A stretch of DNA of 64,000 nt from the NCBI RefSeq assembly GCF_000711885.1, contig NZ_JONK01000012.1:59382-123381 (forward strand). Reading direction: 5' to 3'. The notes under the pieces are model-generated. The model was not told the origin of the DNA. It was given only the letters and a program-made list of their open reading frames with translations, and did no database searches. Every line of letters starts with the position of its first letter. The first letter of the stretch is position 1. Positions 39,298 through 51,259 of the stretch are shown here, piece by piece. Source of the DNA: Chromobacterium haemolyticum DSM 19808. GTDB lineage: Bacteria > Pseudomonadota > Gammaproteobacteria > Burkholderiales > Chromobacteriaceae. The translations under genes and the position numbers were made by a program.

Positions 39298-40521
39298 ATG
39301 ACCTCGACGAGCGCCTTCATAGGCAGGCAGGCCGTTCTCAACCGCAACCAGCAGCTCATTGGCTATGAGCTGCTTTTTCGTCCCAGCGGCGAGGCCTCAG
39401 GCGTAGGCAAGCATACAGAACTGCAAGCCGACACTCAGGTGCTGGTCAACACCCTCAACAATATGGGCACCAGTTGGCTGATCGGCAGCAAGCTGGCCTT
39501 CATCAACATCGGCGAAGCCATGCTCAGCAGCGAGTTTCTTGAGCTGCTGCCGCCACGCCGCGTCATTCTCGACATCTCGCCGCGCATCGTGCCCTCCAAC
39601 GAACTGCTGTCGCGCGCGCGGCACCTTCGCTCGCTGGGTTTCGGCATTTCTCTGGACGACTTCAGCTTCGAATCGCCGGCTGCGGCCTTTCTGGAGCTGG
39701 CCAACTACGTCAAGCTGGACATCCAGCACCAAGACACCAACCGCTTCCAGATGCTGGCGTCGCGCTTGCGCAGCTATCCGGTGATCCGCATCGCCGAACG
39801 CGTGGAAACCCACGCTCAGTTCCATCTATGCAAGGAACTGGGCATGGACGGTTTTCAGGGCTTCTACTTCGCCCAGCCGGAAACGCTGTCCGCCAAGGTC
39901 ATTCACCCATCTTTTCGCAACACCCTGGAGTTGCTCAACCTGCTGCGGCTGGACGCCGACATCCGCGACGTCGAGCAGGTTCTCAAACGCGACCTGGCCC
40001 TGTCTTACAAGCTGCTGCGCTACGTCAACTCCGCCGCCGCCGGCCTGAACACCAGCATCAGCTCCTTCTCCCACGCCGTCACCGTACTGGGATACCAAAA
40101 GCTCTACCGCTGGCTGACTCTGCTGCTGGTCACCGCCTCCGAGGAGGGCCACGCGCCCCCGGCGCTGCAAAAAACCGCCGTCACACGCGGCCGCTTCATG
40201 GAGTTGCTGGGCAAAGCCCACGGCGAGCGCCACGACACCTGCGACAATCTGTTCATCATCGGCATGTTCAGCCTGTTGGACGTGCTGTTCGACATGCCGA
40301 TGGCCAACATCATCGAGCACCTGCAACTGCCGGAAACCATCACCGAAGCCCTGTTGCACGAAAAAGGCACGATGAGCCGCTTCCTCAAACTGGTCAAAGC
40401 CTGCGAGGACGGCCAACTCACCGGCGTGCCAGAACTCTGCGCCCAATTGAACCTCAGCAGCGAACAGTTCAACCAGGCCCATGTCTCCGCGCTCGCCTGG
40501 GTGGAAGAACTCGGCTTATAA
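39298..40521 (+). CDS. EAL-HDOD signalling protein with degenerate EAL domain
   Basis: A 407-residue cytoplasmic protein of the YuxH type. The EAL-like half (1-200) has YELLFR where active enzymes have the EAL triplet, FINIGE in place of the metal-binding asparagine loop, and DDFSFE instead of DDFG. It therefore probably binds rather than cleaves c-di-GMP, or has lost both. The HDOD half (about 200-395; LKRDLALSYKLLRYVNSAAAGL) is typical of regulatory scaffolds. The chosen ATG at 39298 gives the family start; a longer reading upstream lies inside cheA in another frame. Its place after cheA suggests a role in motility control. Confidence 0.88.
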   Translation: MTSTSAFIGRQAVLNRNQQLIGYELLFRPSGEASGVGKHTELQADTQVLVNTLNNMGTSWLIGSKLAFINIGEAMLSSEFLELLPPRRVILDISPRIVPSNELLSRARHLRSLGFGISLDDFSFESPAAAFLELANYVKLDIQHQDTNRFQMLASRLRSYPVIRIAERVETHAQFHLCKELGMDGFQGFYFAQPETLSAKVIHPSFRNTLELLNLLRLDADIRDVEQVLKRDLALSYKLLRYVNSAAAGLNTSISSFSHAVTVLGYQKLYRWLTLLLVTASEEGHAPPALQKTAVTRGRFMELLGKAHGERHDTCDNLFIIGMFSLLDVLFDMPMANIIEHLQLPETITEALLHEKGTMSRFLKLVKACEDGQLTGVPELCAQLNLSSEQFNQAHVSALAWVEELGL

Positions 40522-40567
40522 TTCGCAGTCTTGCAGTACGCGCTTAAGCTTGAGACCGAATTCCCCG

Positions 40568-41242
40568 ATGAAATTGCTTGCCATTGATTGTTCCACCTCG
40601 TTTCTATCCCTAGCCATTGACAACGGCTCGCGTATTTTCTCCTTCCACGAGAAAGTCGAGCAAAAGCACGCGGAACGCGCGCTGCCGGAATTGGCTCGCC
40701 TGTTGGAACAGGCGGAACTGCGCCTGGAGCAACTCGACGCCATCGCCTTCGGCCAGGGCCCCGGCTCCTTCACCGGCCTGCGCATCGCCTGCGGCCTGGC
40801 TCAAGGGCTGGCTTTCTCCGCCGGCATTCCCGTCATCGGCATTCCCACGCTGGACAACGTCGCTCAACAAGCCGGCGCTGGCACGGTGCTGGTCTGTCTC
40901 GACGCCAGGATGCAGCAGGTTTACAGCGCCTGCTATCGAGTCGCCGAAGGCGCCGCGCCGGAACGGCTGGACCCGATAAGCGTCGGCGCGCCGGAAGCCG
41001 TGCTTTGGCCGGAGCGAGTCGATATTGCCGCAGGCGACGGCTTTGAACGCTATCCCGGTCTGCAAGACAATGCCGGCGCCGCTATTGTCCGCGCGGATCT
41101 GCTGCCCAACGCCGTCGCCTACTTCTCCATGGCGCGCAGCGGCCGTTATCCCCAAACTCACCCGCGCGAAGCGGAACTACTGTACGTGCGCAATAAAGTC
41201 GCCCTGACCGCACAGGAACAGCAGCAGGCGCGCCAGAAATGA
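40568..41242 (+). CDS. tsaB: tRNA N6-threonylcarbamoyladenosine biosynthesis protein TsaB
   Basis: A 224-residue ASKHA-fold partner of TsaD in making t6A37 on tRNA. The start KLLAIDCSTSFLSLAI, the AFGQGPGSFTGLRIACGLAQGLAF signature and VCLDARMQQVYSACY are typical. It is probably an inactive-site scaffold, as in E. coli. The frame extends upstream, but the ATG at 40568 gives the family N-terminus. Its stop overlaps the rimI start (ATGA). Confidence 0.95.
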   Translation: MKLLAIDCSTSFLSLAIDNGSRIFSFHEKVEQKHAERALPELARLLEQAELRLEQLDAIAFGQGPGSFTGLRIACGLAQGLAFSAGIPVIGIPTLDNVAQQAGAGTVLVCLDARMQQVYSACYRVAEGAAPERLDPISVGAPEAVLWPERVDIAAGDGFERYPGLQDNAGAAIVRADLLPNAVAYFSMARSGRYPQTHPREAELLYVRNKVALTAQEQQQARQK

Positions 41243-41682
41243 CCCCGGACTACCGCACCTTCCTGCCTGACGACGCGAGGCAGCTGGCCGAGCTAGAGAG
41301 CCGCGCCTGCGCGCACGGCTGGTCCGCCGCCCAATACCAGGACTCCGTGCGCTGCGGTCACCAGTTTCACGGCCTGTTCGCCTCGAACCAGCTACAAGGC
41401 TTCGCCGTTACCCAGAGCGTGCTGGACGAAGCGGAACTGCTCAACATCGTGATAGACCCACAATGGCAAGGCCAGGGCTTGGGCAAACAACTACTGCGAG
41501 AACTAAGCGCCACTCTGGCCGCAAGCGGTGCACGGCGCCTATTCCTGGAAGTACGGGCCGGCAACGCCGTTGCCCGCAGCCTGTACGCAAGCCAAGGTTT
41601 CGTTGAAAACGGCAGACGCAAGAACTACTACCCCTGCGCCGACGGCCGCGAAGACGCGGTCCTGATGGAGACCACGCTATGA
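41239..41682 (+). CDS. rimI: Ribosomal protein S18 alanine N-acetyltransferase RimI
   Basis: A 147-residue GNAT enzyme. The acetyl-CoA-binding motif IDPQWQGQGLGKQLL is clear, as are the following LFLEVRAGNAVARSLYASQGFVENGRRKNYY elements characteristic of RimI. It overlaps tsaB and the downstream glycosylase gene by four bases each, so the three are one translational unit. The pairing tsaB-rimI is common in proteobacteria. Confidence 0.95.
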   Translation: MTPDYRTFLPDDARQLAELESRACAHGWSAAQYQDSVRCGHQFHGLFASNQLQGFAVTQSVLDEAELLNIVIDPQWQGQGLGKQLLRELSATLAASGARRLFLEVRAGNAVARSLYASQGFVENGRRKNYYPCADGREDAVLMETTL

Positions 41683-42509
41683 ACCGCGCCGCGCTGATTC
41701 AAAGCGTGATAGGACTAGGCCCATCCTGGGAAGCTCGCCCCGGTTGGTTCGAGCAGCATCCTGCGGCGCTAAGCCGTCCACCGGAAACACTGTTGGAAAC
41801 CGATATGGTGCCGGAGGAGTGCCTGGCACCGCCGCGCGAGGACGCCGTCACGCCGGCCCAGCCGGCCGTACTGCTTGCCCCCTCGCCTGCAGCCGACATC
41901 GTCCCGCCCGCCGCGTCTCCCGCGCTTCAAGCCCACACCTCGCCTTTGCTAGAGTGGGACGCGCTCGAACGCGCGGTACGCGACTGCCGCGACTGCCGCC
42001 TTTGCCAAACGCGCACTCAAACCGTTTTCGGTCGCGGCAACAAGCAGGCGCGCTGGCTGTTGATCGGCGAAGCGCCGGGCGAACAAGAGGACAGACAAGG
42101 CCAGCCCTTCGTCGGCCGCGCCGGCCAGTTGCTGGACAATATGCTGAGCGCTACCGGACTGGACCGTGACCGCGATGTATATATCGCCAACGTGCTCAAA
42201 TGCCGCCCGCCCGGCAACCGCAATCCTAGCGGCGATGAAATTGCCTCCTGTCAGAACTATCTGATCCAGCAAATTCAGCACATCCAGCCCACATTGATTC
42301 TGGCGCTTGGCCGTTTTGCCGCCCAAACTCTGCTGCAAACAGAAAAAGGCATTGGTCAATTGCGCGGCAAGCTGCACAGCTACCAGGACATCCCTTTGAT
42401 CGTCAGCTATCACCCGGCCTACCTGTTGCGCAATCAGCCGGACAAACAAAAAGCCTGGCAAGACTTGGTATTCGCCAAAAAGACTTTCAGCCGCCTAAGC
42501 GCCGATTAA
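41679..42509 (+). CDS. Uracil-DNA glycosylase, family 4 ([4Fe-4S])
   Basis: A 276-residue DNA repair enzyme. The N-terminal 85 residues are a low-complexity Pro/Ala extension. The catalytic domain has cysteines in CRDCRLCQTRTQTVFG, the uracil-pocket motif LLIGEAPGEQEDRQGQPFVGRAGQLLD, two further cluster cysteines (LKCRPP, ASCQNYL) and the second active-site motif SYHPAYLLR. It removes uracil from DNA. It is the last gene of tsaB-rimI-udg and ends at a strong terminator. Confidence 0.93.
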   Translation: MNRAALIQSVIGLGPSWEARPGWFEQHPAALSRPPETLLETDMVPEECLAPPREDAVTPAQPAVLLAPSPAADIVPPAASPALQAHTSPLLEWDALERAVRDCRDCRLCQTRTQTVFGRGNKQARWLLIGEAPGEQEDRQGQPFVGRAGQLLDNMLSATGLDRDRDVYIANVLKCRPPGNRNPSGDEIASCQNYLIQQIQHIQPTLILALGRFAAQTLLQTEKGIGQLRGKLHSYQDIPLIVSYHPAYLLRNQPDKQKAWQDLVFAKKTFSRLSAD

Positions 42510-42514
42510 ACGCA

Positions 42515-42547
42515 AAACCCCGCCAAGCATGCTTGACGGGGTTTTTT
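42515..42547 (+). terminator. Rho-independent terminator after the uracil-DNA glycosylase gene
   Basis: A 13-bp stem with one mismatch (AACCCCGCCAAGC with GCTTGACGGGGTT) is followed by TTTTTT on the plus strand. It ends the tsaB-rimI-udg transcript. Confidence 0.92.
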
Positions 42548-42561
42548 AGTCCCGAACCATA

Positions 42562-42597
42562 AAGAAAAAAACCCTTCTCCGTGCACCAGAGAAGGGC
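42562..42597 (-). terminator. Rho-independent terminator of rpmB-rpmG
   Basis: An 8-bp stem (cccttctc with gagaaggg, plus strand sense) is followed on the minus strand by seven Ts. It lies 32 bp beyond the rpmG stop. Confidence 0.9.
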
Positions 42598-42628
42598 TCT
42601 TTACTTTCGCGTTCCCGCGGAAACCGGC

Positions 42629-42784
42629 TTATTTCAGCTTGGTTTCTTTGTACAGAACGTGTTTGCGAGCAACGGGATCAAATTTCTTGATCTCCATTTT
42701 TTCCGGCATCGTACGCTTGTTCTTCGTAGTCGTGTAGAAATGGCCGGTGCCAGCAGTGGACTCAAGCTTGATTTTATCGCGCAT
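42629..42784 (-). CDS. rpmG: 50S ribosomal protein L33
   Basis: A 51-residue ribosomal protein. It reads [20 protein letters not shown] and continues with [10 protein letters not shown] and [11 protein letters not shown], the normal bacterial L33. There are no zinc-binding cysteine pairs, so this is the zinc-independent form. It follows rpmB by 34 bp, the usual pair, and ends at a terminator. Confidence 0.97.
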   Translation of the reverse strand: MRDKIKLESTAGTGHFYTTTKNKRTMPEKMEIKKFDPVARKHVLYKETKLK

Positions 42785-42818
42785 GTTATTACCTCAGTAG
42801 CTTTCTGGTTGACCGCAA

Positions 42819-43052
42819 TCAGATCTCGCCGCGAGCGCGCAGATCAGCCAGCACTACATCGATGCCAACCTTGTCGATGGTACGCAGTGCCGCGTTGGAT
42901 ACGCGCAGACGCACCCAGCGGTTTTCGCTCTCAACCCAGAACTTGCGATATTGCAGGTTGGGCAGGAAACGACGTTTAGTCTTATTGTTGGCGTGGGAAA
43001 CATTGTTCCCGGTCATCGGACGCTTGCCGGTGACTTTGCAAACACGCGCCAT
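42819..43052 (-). CDS. rpmB: 50S ribosomal protein L28
   Basis: A 77-residue ribosomal protein: [20 protein letters not shown], then KRRFLPNLQ and [14 protein letters not shown]. It is full-length from the ATG at 43052; the frame runs five codons further up without a better start. First gene of rpmB-rpmG, divergent from pyrG. Confidence 0.97.
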   Translation of the reverse strand: MARVCKVTGKRPMTGNNVSHANNKTKRRFLPNLQYRKFWVESENRWVRLRVSNAALRTIDKVGIDVVLADLRARGEI

Positions 43053-45836
<2,784 letters not shown>

Positions 45837-45853
45837 ACCGGCAGGCGCAGATC

Positions 45854-45875
45854 GCAACCGGCTCCGGCCGGTTGC
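45854..45875 (+). promoter_or_regulatory. Hairpin between kdsA and eno
   Basis: An 8-bp perfect stem (GCAACCGG with CCGGTTGC) around a six-base loop lies in the 82-bp gap between kdsA and eno. There is no T-run, so it is not a normal terminator. It may be a processing or stability element that separates eno expression from kdsA. Confidence 0.4.
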
Positions 45876-45918
45876 TTGCCCTCCGCCCGAACACAACCAG
45901 CCTTTGAAGGAAATGTAA

Positions 45919-47202
<1,284 letters not shown>

Positions 47203-47206
47203 TCGT

Positions 47207-47497
47207 ATGCGCTGGCTGACCCTGACTCTGGTGACAGTAATACTGGCCCTGCAATGGCCGTTGTGGTTTGGAAAAGGTAGCTGGCTCAGAGTCTGGCAGC
47301 TGGACAAGCAACTACAGGAACAGCGGGCGACCACCCAAAAGCTGGTGGCCCGCAACGCCGCGCTGGACGCGGAAGTGCGTGATTTAAAACAGGGGACGGA
47401 CGCCATTGAGGAGAGAGCCCGCAATGAACTTGGCATGATTCGGAATGGTGAAGTTTTTTTCCAATTGCTGGATCCGGTGAAGCCAACGCCTCGCTAA
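47207..47497 (+). CDS. ftsB: Cell division protein FtsB
   Basis: A 96-residue bitopic membrane protein of the divisome (FtsQLB complex). A single membrane helix lies at residues 3-21, followed by a coiled coil (about 28-70; [20 protein letters not shown]) and the conserved [20 protein letters not shown]. Placement after eno is conserved. Only four bases separate the genes, which suggests coupled translation. Confidence 0.94.
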   Translation: MRWLTLTLVTVILALQWPLWFGKGSWLRVWQLDKQLQEQRATTQKLVARNAALDAEVRDLKQGTDAIEERARNELGMIRNGEVFFQLLDPVKPTPR

Positions 47498-47576
47498 ATA
47501 TCCGCCCGGACCGCACTGTAGAGCTGAACAGACAACAAGAATGACGTCCGGTCTAAAAAAGTCCAAGGTTTGGGCA

Positions 47577-49385
47577 ATGACAACACAAAACCCCATCGAA
47601 GTCGCACGAGAAACGCTCAAACAGCTGACGGTGCGCAAGCTGTTGCCGACGCCGGAAAACTTTGAGCGGGTCTATCACGAGTTGACGCAAACGCCGGTCG
47701 ACCGCGACAACAAGCTTGCCGTGTTGCTGCTGCGCGCACTGGAAACCCTGCCCCAGGAAAGCGTGCAGGCCAAAGTCACTCTTACCCGCCTCAAGCAAGT
47801 CTGCGACGAAAATCGCTGGGAACAAGCCCCGCAACTGATCATCGACTTTCTGCGCGCCTCTCTAAGCGCCAGCCAGCAACAACACAGCTGGGGCATGCTG
47901 ATCCAAAATCTGATCCGAAACTGGGACCTGCGGCTGCCCAATATGCCGCAGCACCACAAGCAGTCCACGCTGGAACGGGTGCTGATCAATTACGGCAACC
48001 AGCCGGACGAACTGAACCAGAAACTGGCCACGCTGATTCAGAACTGGACCCAGTCCATGCCCCCGTCCAATGGCAACGGCGCGGCAAGCTCCGACACCCC
48101 CGCTCCGGCAGCCGGCCTCGATGAAGACGGGGCCGACGCGCCCAGCAACAGCTGGCTGGCCTGGCAGCGCACGCTAAGCTTCGCCCTTAAGCACGGCCTG
48201 GAGCCGCGCCTGATCAATTACCCGGAATTGGTGGATGCGCTGGAGGCGCTGCTGGGCGAACTGAATCAGGTGGCCGACGACGCCACGCTCAACGCCTACA
48301 TGCCCAAGCTGCGGGCCTTCATGATCAAGCTGGAGCTGCAATCGCAGCAAGACGACCGCTTGGTGTCCGCGATGACCAATCTGCTGCGCCTGCTGCTGGA
48401 AAACATCGCCGAGCTCAACCACACGGACACCTACCTGGTGGGGCAGGTTCATTCGCTGCAAGACATCCTTAGCCATGAGCCGCTGTCCATGCAGCAGGTC
48501 TACCAGATGGAGTCCAGCCTCAAGGACGTAATCCGCAAGCAAGGCCAACTGAAAACCTCGCTGGACGAGGCGGCAAGCTCGCTGCGCTCCTTGCTGGACC
48601 GCTTCATCTCGCGGCTGGCGATGATGACGGATAGTACCGACGACTTCCAGAACAAGATCAAGGACCACAGCACTCGCATCAAACAGTCGCAGAACGTCGA
48701 GGAGCTGGGCAGCATCATCGGCTCCTTGATGGAAGATACCTCGCTGATGCAACTGGACCTGACTCGCTCCCGCGATGAGCTGCTGTCCGCCAAGGAGCAA
48801 GTGGAAGCCGCCGAACAAAGAATCGCCGAACTGGAAACCGCGCTGGAAGCTGCCAGTGCCAAGGTGCGCGAAGATCAATTGACCGGCGCTTTCAACCGCC
48901 GCGGCCTGGCAGAGCATTTCCAGCGCGAAATCAGCCGCGCGGAGCGCACCGGCGCGCCACTGTCGGTCGCCCTGCTCGACGTGGACAACTTCAAGCAACT
49001 GAACGACAAATACGGCCACCTAGCCGGCGACGATGCCTTGAAATACCTGGTGGACACGATCAAGCACAGCCTGCGCCCGGCCGATATCGTCGCCCGCTTC
49101 GGCGGTGAGGAATTCGTGATCCTGATGCCGGACACGCCGGAAGAAGAAGCCGTCGCCACCGTGCAGCGGCTGCAGCGCGAACTAACCAAAACGTTTTTCT
49201 TGGCCAACAACGACCGCCTGCTGATCACCTTCAGCGCCGGCGTCGCCAAATGGCATTTGGGCGAACAAGAAGCCGACGTGCTGGAGCGCGCCGACCAGGC
49301 AATGTATCAAGCCAAACTCAACGGCAAGAACCGCGTGCACTCGGCGGAGGAGCAGCCCCCCTCACTGATGTCGCCCCAGCTATAA
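47577..49385 (+). CDS. Diguanylate cyclase with large N-terminal region
   Basis: A 602-residue protein. The N-terminal 400 residues are helical and rich in Gln and Leu, without a membrane segment; the family begins NPIEVARETLKQLTVRKLLPTPENFERVYHEL. A coiled coil (about 385-425) leads to a GGDEF domain with the active-site motif ARFGGEEFVIL and the substrate part GAFNRRGLAEHF. An RxxD inhibitory site five residues before GGEEF is not obvious. It should make c-di-GMP. The ATG at 47577 has AAGG eight bases ahead; an ATG at 47541 would add twelve residues. It ends at a terminator. Confidence 0.9.
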   Translation: MTTQNPIEVARETLKQLTVRKLLPTPENFERVYHELTQTPVDRDNKLAVLLLRALETLPQESVQAKVTLTRLKQVCDENRWEQAPQLIIDFLRASLSASQQQHSWGMLIQNLIRNWDLRLPNMPQHHKQSTLERVLINYGNQPDELNQKLATLIQNWTQSMPPSNGNGAASSDTPAPAAGLDEDGADAPSNSWLAWQRTLSFALKHGLEPRLINYPELVDALEALLGELNQVADDATLNAYMPKLRAFMIKLELQSQQDDRLVSAMTNLLRLLLENIAELNHTDTYLVGQVHSLQDILSHEPLSMQQVYQMESSLKDVIRKQGQLKTSLDEAASSLRSLLDRFISRLAMMTDSTDDFQNKIKDHSTRIKQSQNVEELGSIIGSLMEDTSLMQLDLTRSRDELLSAKEQVEAAEQRIAELETALEAASAKVREDQLTGAFNRRGLAEHFQREISRAERTGAPLSVALLDVDNFKQLNDKYGHLAGDDALKYLVDTIKHSLRPADIVARFGGEEFVILMPDTPEEEAVATVQRLQRELTKTFFLANNDRLLITFSAGVAKWHLGEQEADVLERADQAMYQAKLNGKNRVHSAEEQPPSLMSPQL

Positions 49386-49406
49386 ACAGCGCTCGGACAT
49401 CCTCTC

Positions 49407-49435
49407 GGCGGCGGCTAGTTCCCGCCGCCTTTTTT
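49407..49435 (+). terminator. Rho-independent terminator after the diguanylate cyclase gene
   Basis: An 8-bp stem (GGCGGCGG with CCGCCGCC) followed by six Ts on the plus strand. It overlaps the 3' end of the convergent rnfH gene, whose poly-Lys/Gly tail codons form the right arm. Confidence 0.9.
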
Positions 49436-49723
49436 CATCTGTTTTCCAGCCTCGGCGCGTTGACGCCGCACCGTCTTGGGGTCCGCGATCAAGGGGCGGT
49501 AAATCTCCACCCTGTCATGCTCGCGCAGCGGCACGTCGTCCTTGACCGCCTTGCCGAATACGCCCAGCTTCAAGCTCTCCGGCGCCCATTCAGGGACGCG
49601 CGCCAGCAGGCCGGACAGCTCCACCGCCTGGCGCGCGGTTGTGCCCGGCGCCACCCGCAAAACCACCAGCTCCTGAAGCTCGGGCAACGCCAACGCCACT
49701 TCCACCTGCAAAACTTCAGTCAT
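49415..49723 (-). CDS. RnfH family protein (UPF0125)
   Basis: A 102-residue ubiquitin-like-fold protein of the RnfH/YfjF family. Recognised by VEVALALPELQELVVLRVAPGTTARQAVELSGL, VGVFGK-like LKLGVFGKAV and DRVEIYRPLIADPKTVRRQRA. Its role is unknown; the pairing with ratA is conserved. The start overlaps the ratA stop by eight bases. Confidence 0.92.
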   Translation of the reverse strand: MTEVLQVEVALALPELQELVVLRVAPGTTARQAVELSGLLARVPEWAPESLKLGVFGKAVKDDVPLREHDRVEIYRPLIADPKTVRRQRAEAGKQMKKGGGN

Positions 49724-50153
49724 CGCCGTACACCTTGTCCGCTTCCTTGATGAAGGCGTCCACCAGCGTGCCGGAAATATGTCCGAACACAGGGCCGATG
49801 ATCATTTCCAGTATCTTGCTGGAAAACTGATAGCTGAGCCGGAACTCCACCTTGCAGCCGATCTCACCCAAAGGCAGGAAACGCCAGCGCCCCTCCAAAT
49901 GCTCGAACGGACCATCCACCAACTCCATCAGAATGGCCTCGCCCGCTTGATTGGTGTTGCGAGTGGTGAAATGCTGCTTCACTTTCAGATAATCGATGTG
50001 CAAGCTGGCCACCACCTGATCGCCCTCGCGCGACAACACCTCGGCCTTGCCGCACCAGGGCAGGAACCGGCTGTAATGCTCGATATCATCCACCAGCGCA
50101 AACATCTGCGCCGGCGTATGCGCCACCAACACGCTTTTTTCAACCACCTGCAT
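49716..50153 (-). CDS. RatA-type START/polyketide-cyclase-like protein
   Basis: A 145-residue protein of the Coq10/RatA family: [31 protein letters not shown] at the start and the [30 protein letters not shown] end. E. coli RatA was reported to interfere with 70S ribosome assembly; other members bind ubiquinone. Which applies here is unknown. It is the first gene of a two-gene unit with rnfH and is divergent from smpB, the order seen in enteric bacteria. Confidence 0.92.
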   Translation of the reverse strand: MQVVEKSVLVAHTPAQMFALVDDIEHYSRFLPWCGKAEVLSREGDQVVASLHIDYLKVKQHFTTRNTNQAGEAILMELVDGPFEHLEGRWRFLPLGEIGCKVEFRLSYQFSSKILEMIIGPVFGHISGTLVDAFIKEADKVYGDD

Positions 50154-50296
50154 CCATCGCTCGCTTATCGTCTCCGCTGCCCCATCCCTGGCCGGGAAAT
50201 TGTCAGCATCGGTAAAAACCGCAAGTTTAACAAAATCCGGCGCGCCCTACCCAGCCTCATCCCGGCTTCGCGTCAAAGCGCTGTGTTTTCATGGCT

Positions 50297-50324
50297 TTGG
50301 CAAGCCGGCTGCTTCTGATACAAT
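50297..50324 (+). promoter_or_regulatory. Sigma-70 promoter of smpB
   Basis: TTGGCA (50297-50302) and TACAAT (50319-50324) are separated by 16 bases, a good match to the sigma-70 consensus. Transcription would start at about 50331, giving a leader of roughly 28 bases before the smpB ATG. Confidence 0.65.
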
Positions 50325-50358
50325 AGAGGATTCATTCAAAAAACATCCCGTAGGCGAC

Positions 50359-50814
50359 ATGAGCATCATCCAGAACCGCAAGGCCTTCCACGACTACTTC
50401 ATCGAGGAAAAGCTCGAAGCCGGGCTCGTGCTGGAAGGTTGGGAGGTCAAGGCCATCCGCGCCGGCCGCGTCCAACTGAAGGAAAGCTACGTGGATTGGA
50501 AAAACGGCGCGTTCTGGCTGATCGGCTGCCACATCACGCCGCTGCAATCCGCGTCCACCCACGTCAAAGCCGACCCGGTTCGTCCGCGCAAGCTGTTACT
50601 GTCCCAAGAACAGATCAACCGCTTCATCGGCAAGGTGGAACGCGCCGGCTACACCATGATGGCGCTGGACCTGCACTACACCCGCGGCAACATCAAGGCG
50701 GAAGTGGGGCTGGCCAAAGGCAAAAAGCTGCACGACAAGCGCGACACTGAAAAAGACCGTGAATGGCAGCGCGAGAAGCAGCGCTTCATGAAAAACCAGC
50801 GTGGAGCCGCCTGA
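50359..50814 (+). CDS. smpB: SsrA-binding protein SmpB
   Basis: A 151-residue partner of tmRNA in rescue of stalled ribosomes. Signatures: [31 protein letters not shown], the [10 protein letters not shown] part, [17 protein letters not shown] and the basic tail [17 protein letters not shown]. The ATG at 50359 is correct; the frame extends upstream past the promoter. Its TGA overlaps the ATG of the next gene (TGATG). Confidence 0.97.
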   Translation: MSIIQNRKAFHDYFIEEKLEAGLVLEGWEVKAIRAGRVQLKESYVDWKNGAFWLIGCHITPLQSASTHVKADPVRPRKLLLSQEQINRFIGKVERAGYTMMALDLHYTRGNIKAEVGLAKGKKLHDKRDTEKDREWQREKQRFMKNQRGAA

Positions 50815-51167
50815 TGAACCGCAGCGCGGCCTTGCCCATCGTGCTGATTTGCCTGGGATCGGTCTGGTTTCTGAAAAGCACCTCGCTGCTGCCCAACACA
50901 TCCACCCTGCTCGCCTTGCTTCTGGCCGCCGCCGGAGTCTTGTTGTTCATCGTGGACGGCTTCAACAAATCCACCCTGGTCACCAGCCCGCTGCTGGTCT
51001 ACGCCGGCGGCGCGATCTATCTCTACGACAACCTGGGCCTGCGCCCCAGCCATCTGCTGTCCTTCGGCATGATCGTCGCCGGCCTGCTGATGCTGCTGGC
51101 CCGCAGCGAGCATATACCGGAACGCAGCCGCAGATTCCGGCTGCCGTCGAGGGACGGCGAACAATGA
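50814..51167 (+). CDS. Small membrane protein of unknown function, four predicted helices
   Basis: A 117-residue hydrophobic protein. Helices lie at about residues 5-22, 28-48, 55-70 and 78-95; the last twenty residues are basic and charged (RSEHIPERSRRFRLPSRDGE). It resembles the membrane domains found in LiaI/LiaF-type proteins, but no defined family is claimed. Translation is coupled to smpB by a TGATG overlap. Confidence 0.7.
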   Translation: MNRSAALPIVLICLGSVWFLKSTSLLPNTSTLLALLLAAAGVLLFIVDGFNKSTLVTSPLLVYAGGAIYLYDNLGLRPSHLLSFGMIVAGLLMLLARSEHIPERSRRFRLPSRDGEQ

Positions 51168-51250
51168 AAGCAGGCCCGCGCCGCCGCGCGCTCAACCTCC
51201 TGCGACACAATCTCAATCATCATGGCCGCACGGCCCACAACATTTCCTGA
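51164..51250 (+). CDS. Possible small basic peptide, 28 residues
   Basis: An ATG at 51164 overlaps the stop of the preceding membrane-protein gene as ATGA. The frame codes a very basic peptide (KAGPRRRALNLLRHNLNHHG) and ends nine bases before the guaA start. The overlap is the only argument for it; no ribosome site or known family supports it. It may be just leader sequence. Confidence 0.25.
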   Translation: MKAGPRRRALNLLRHNLNHHGRTAHNIS

Positions 51251-51259
51251 AGGATAGGC

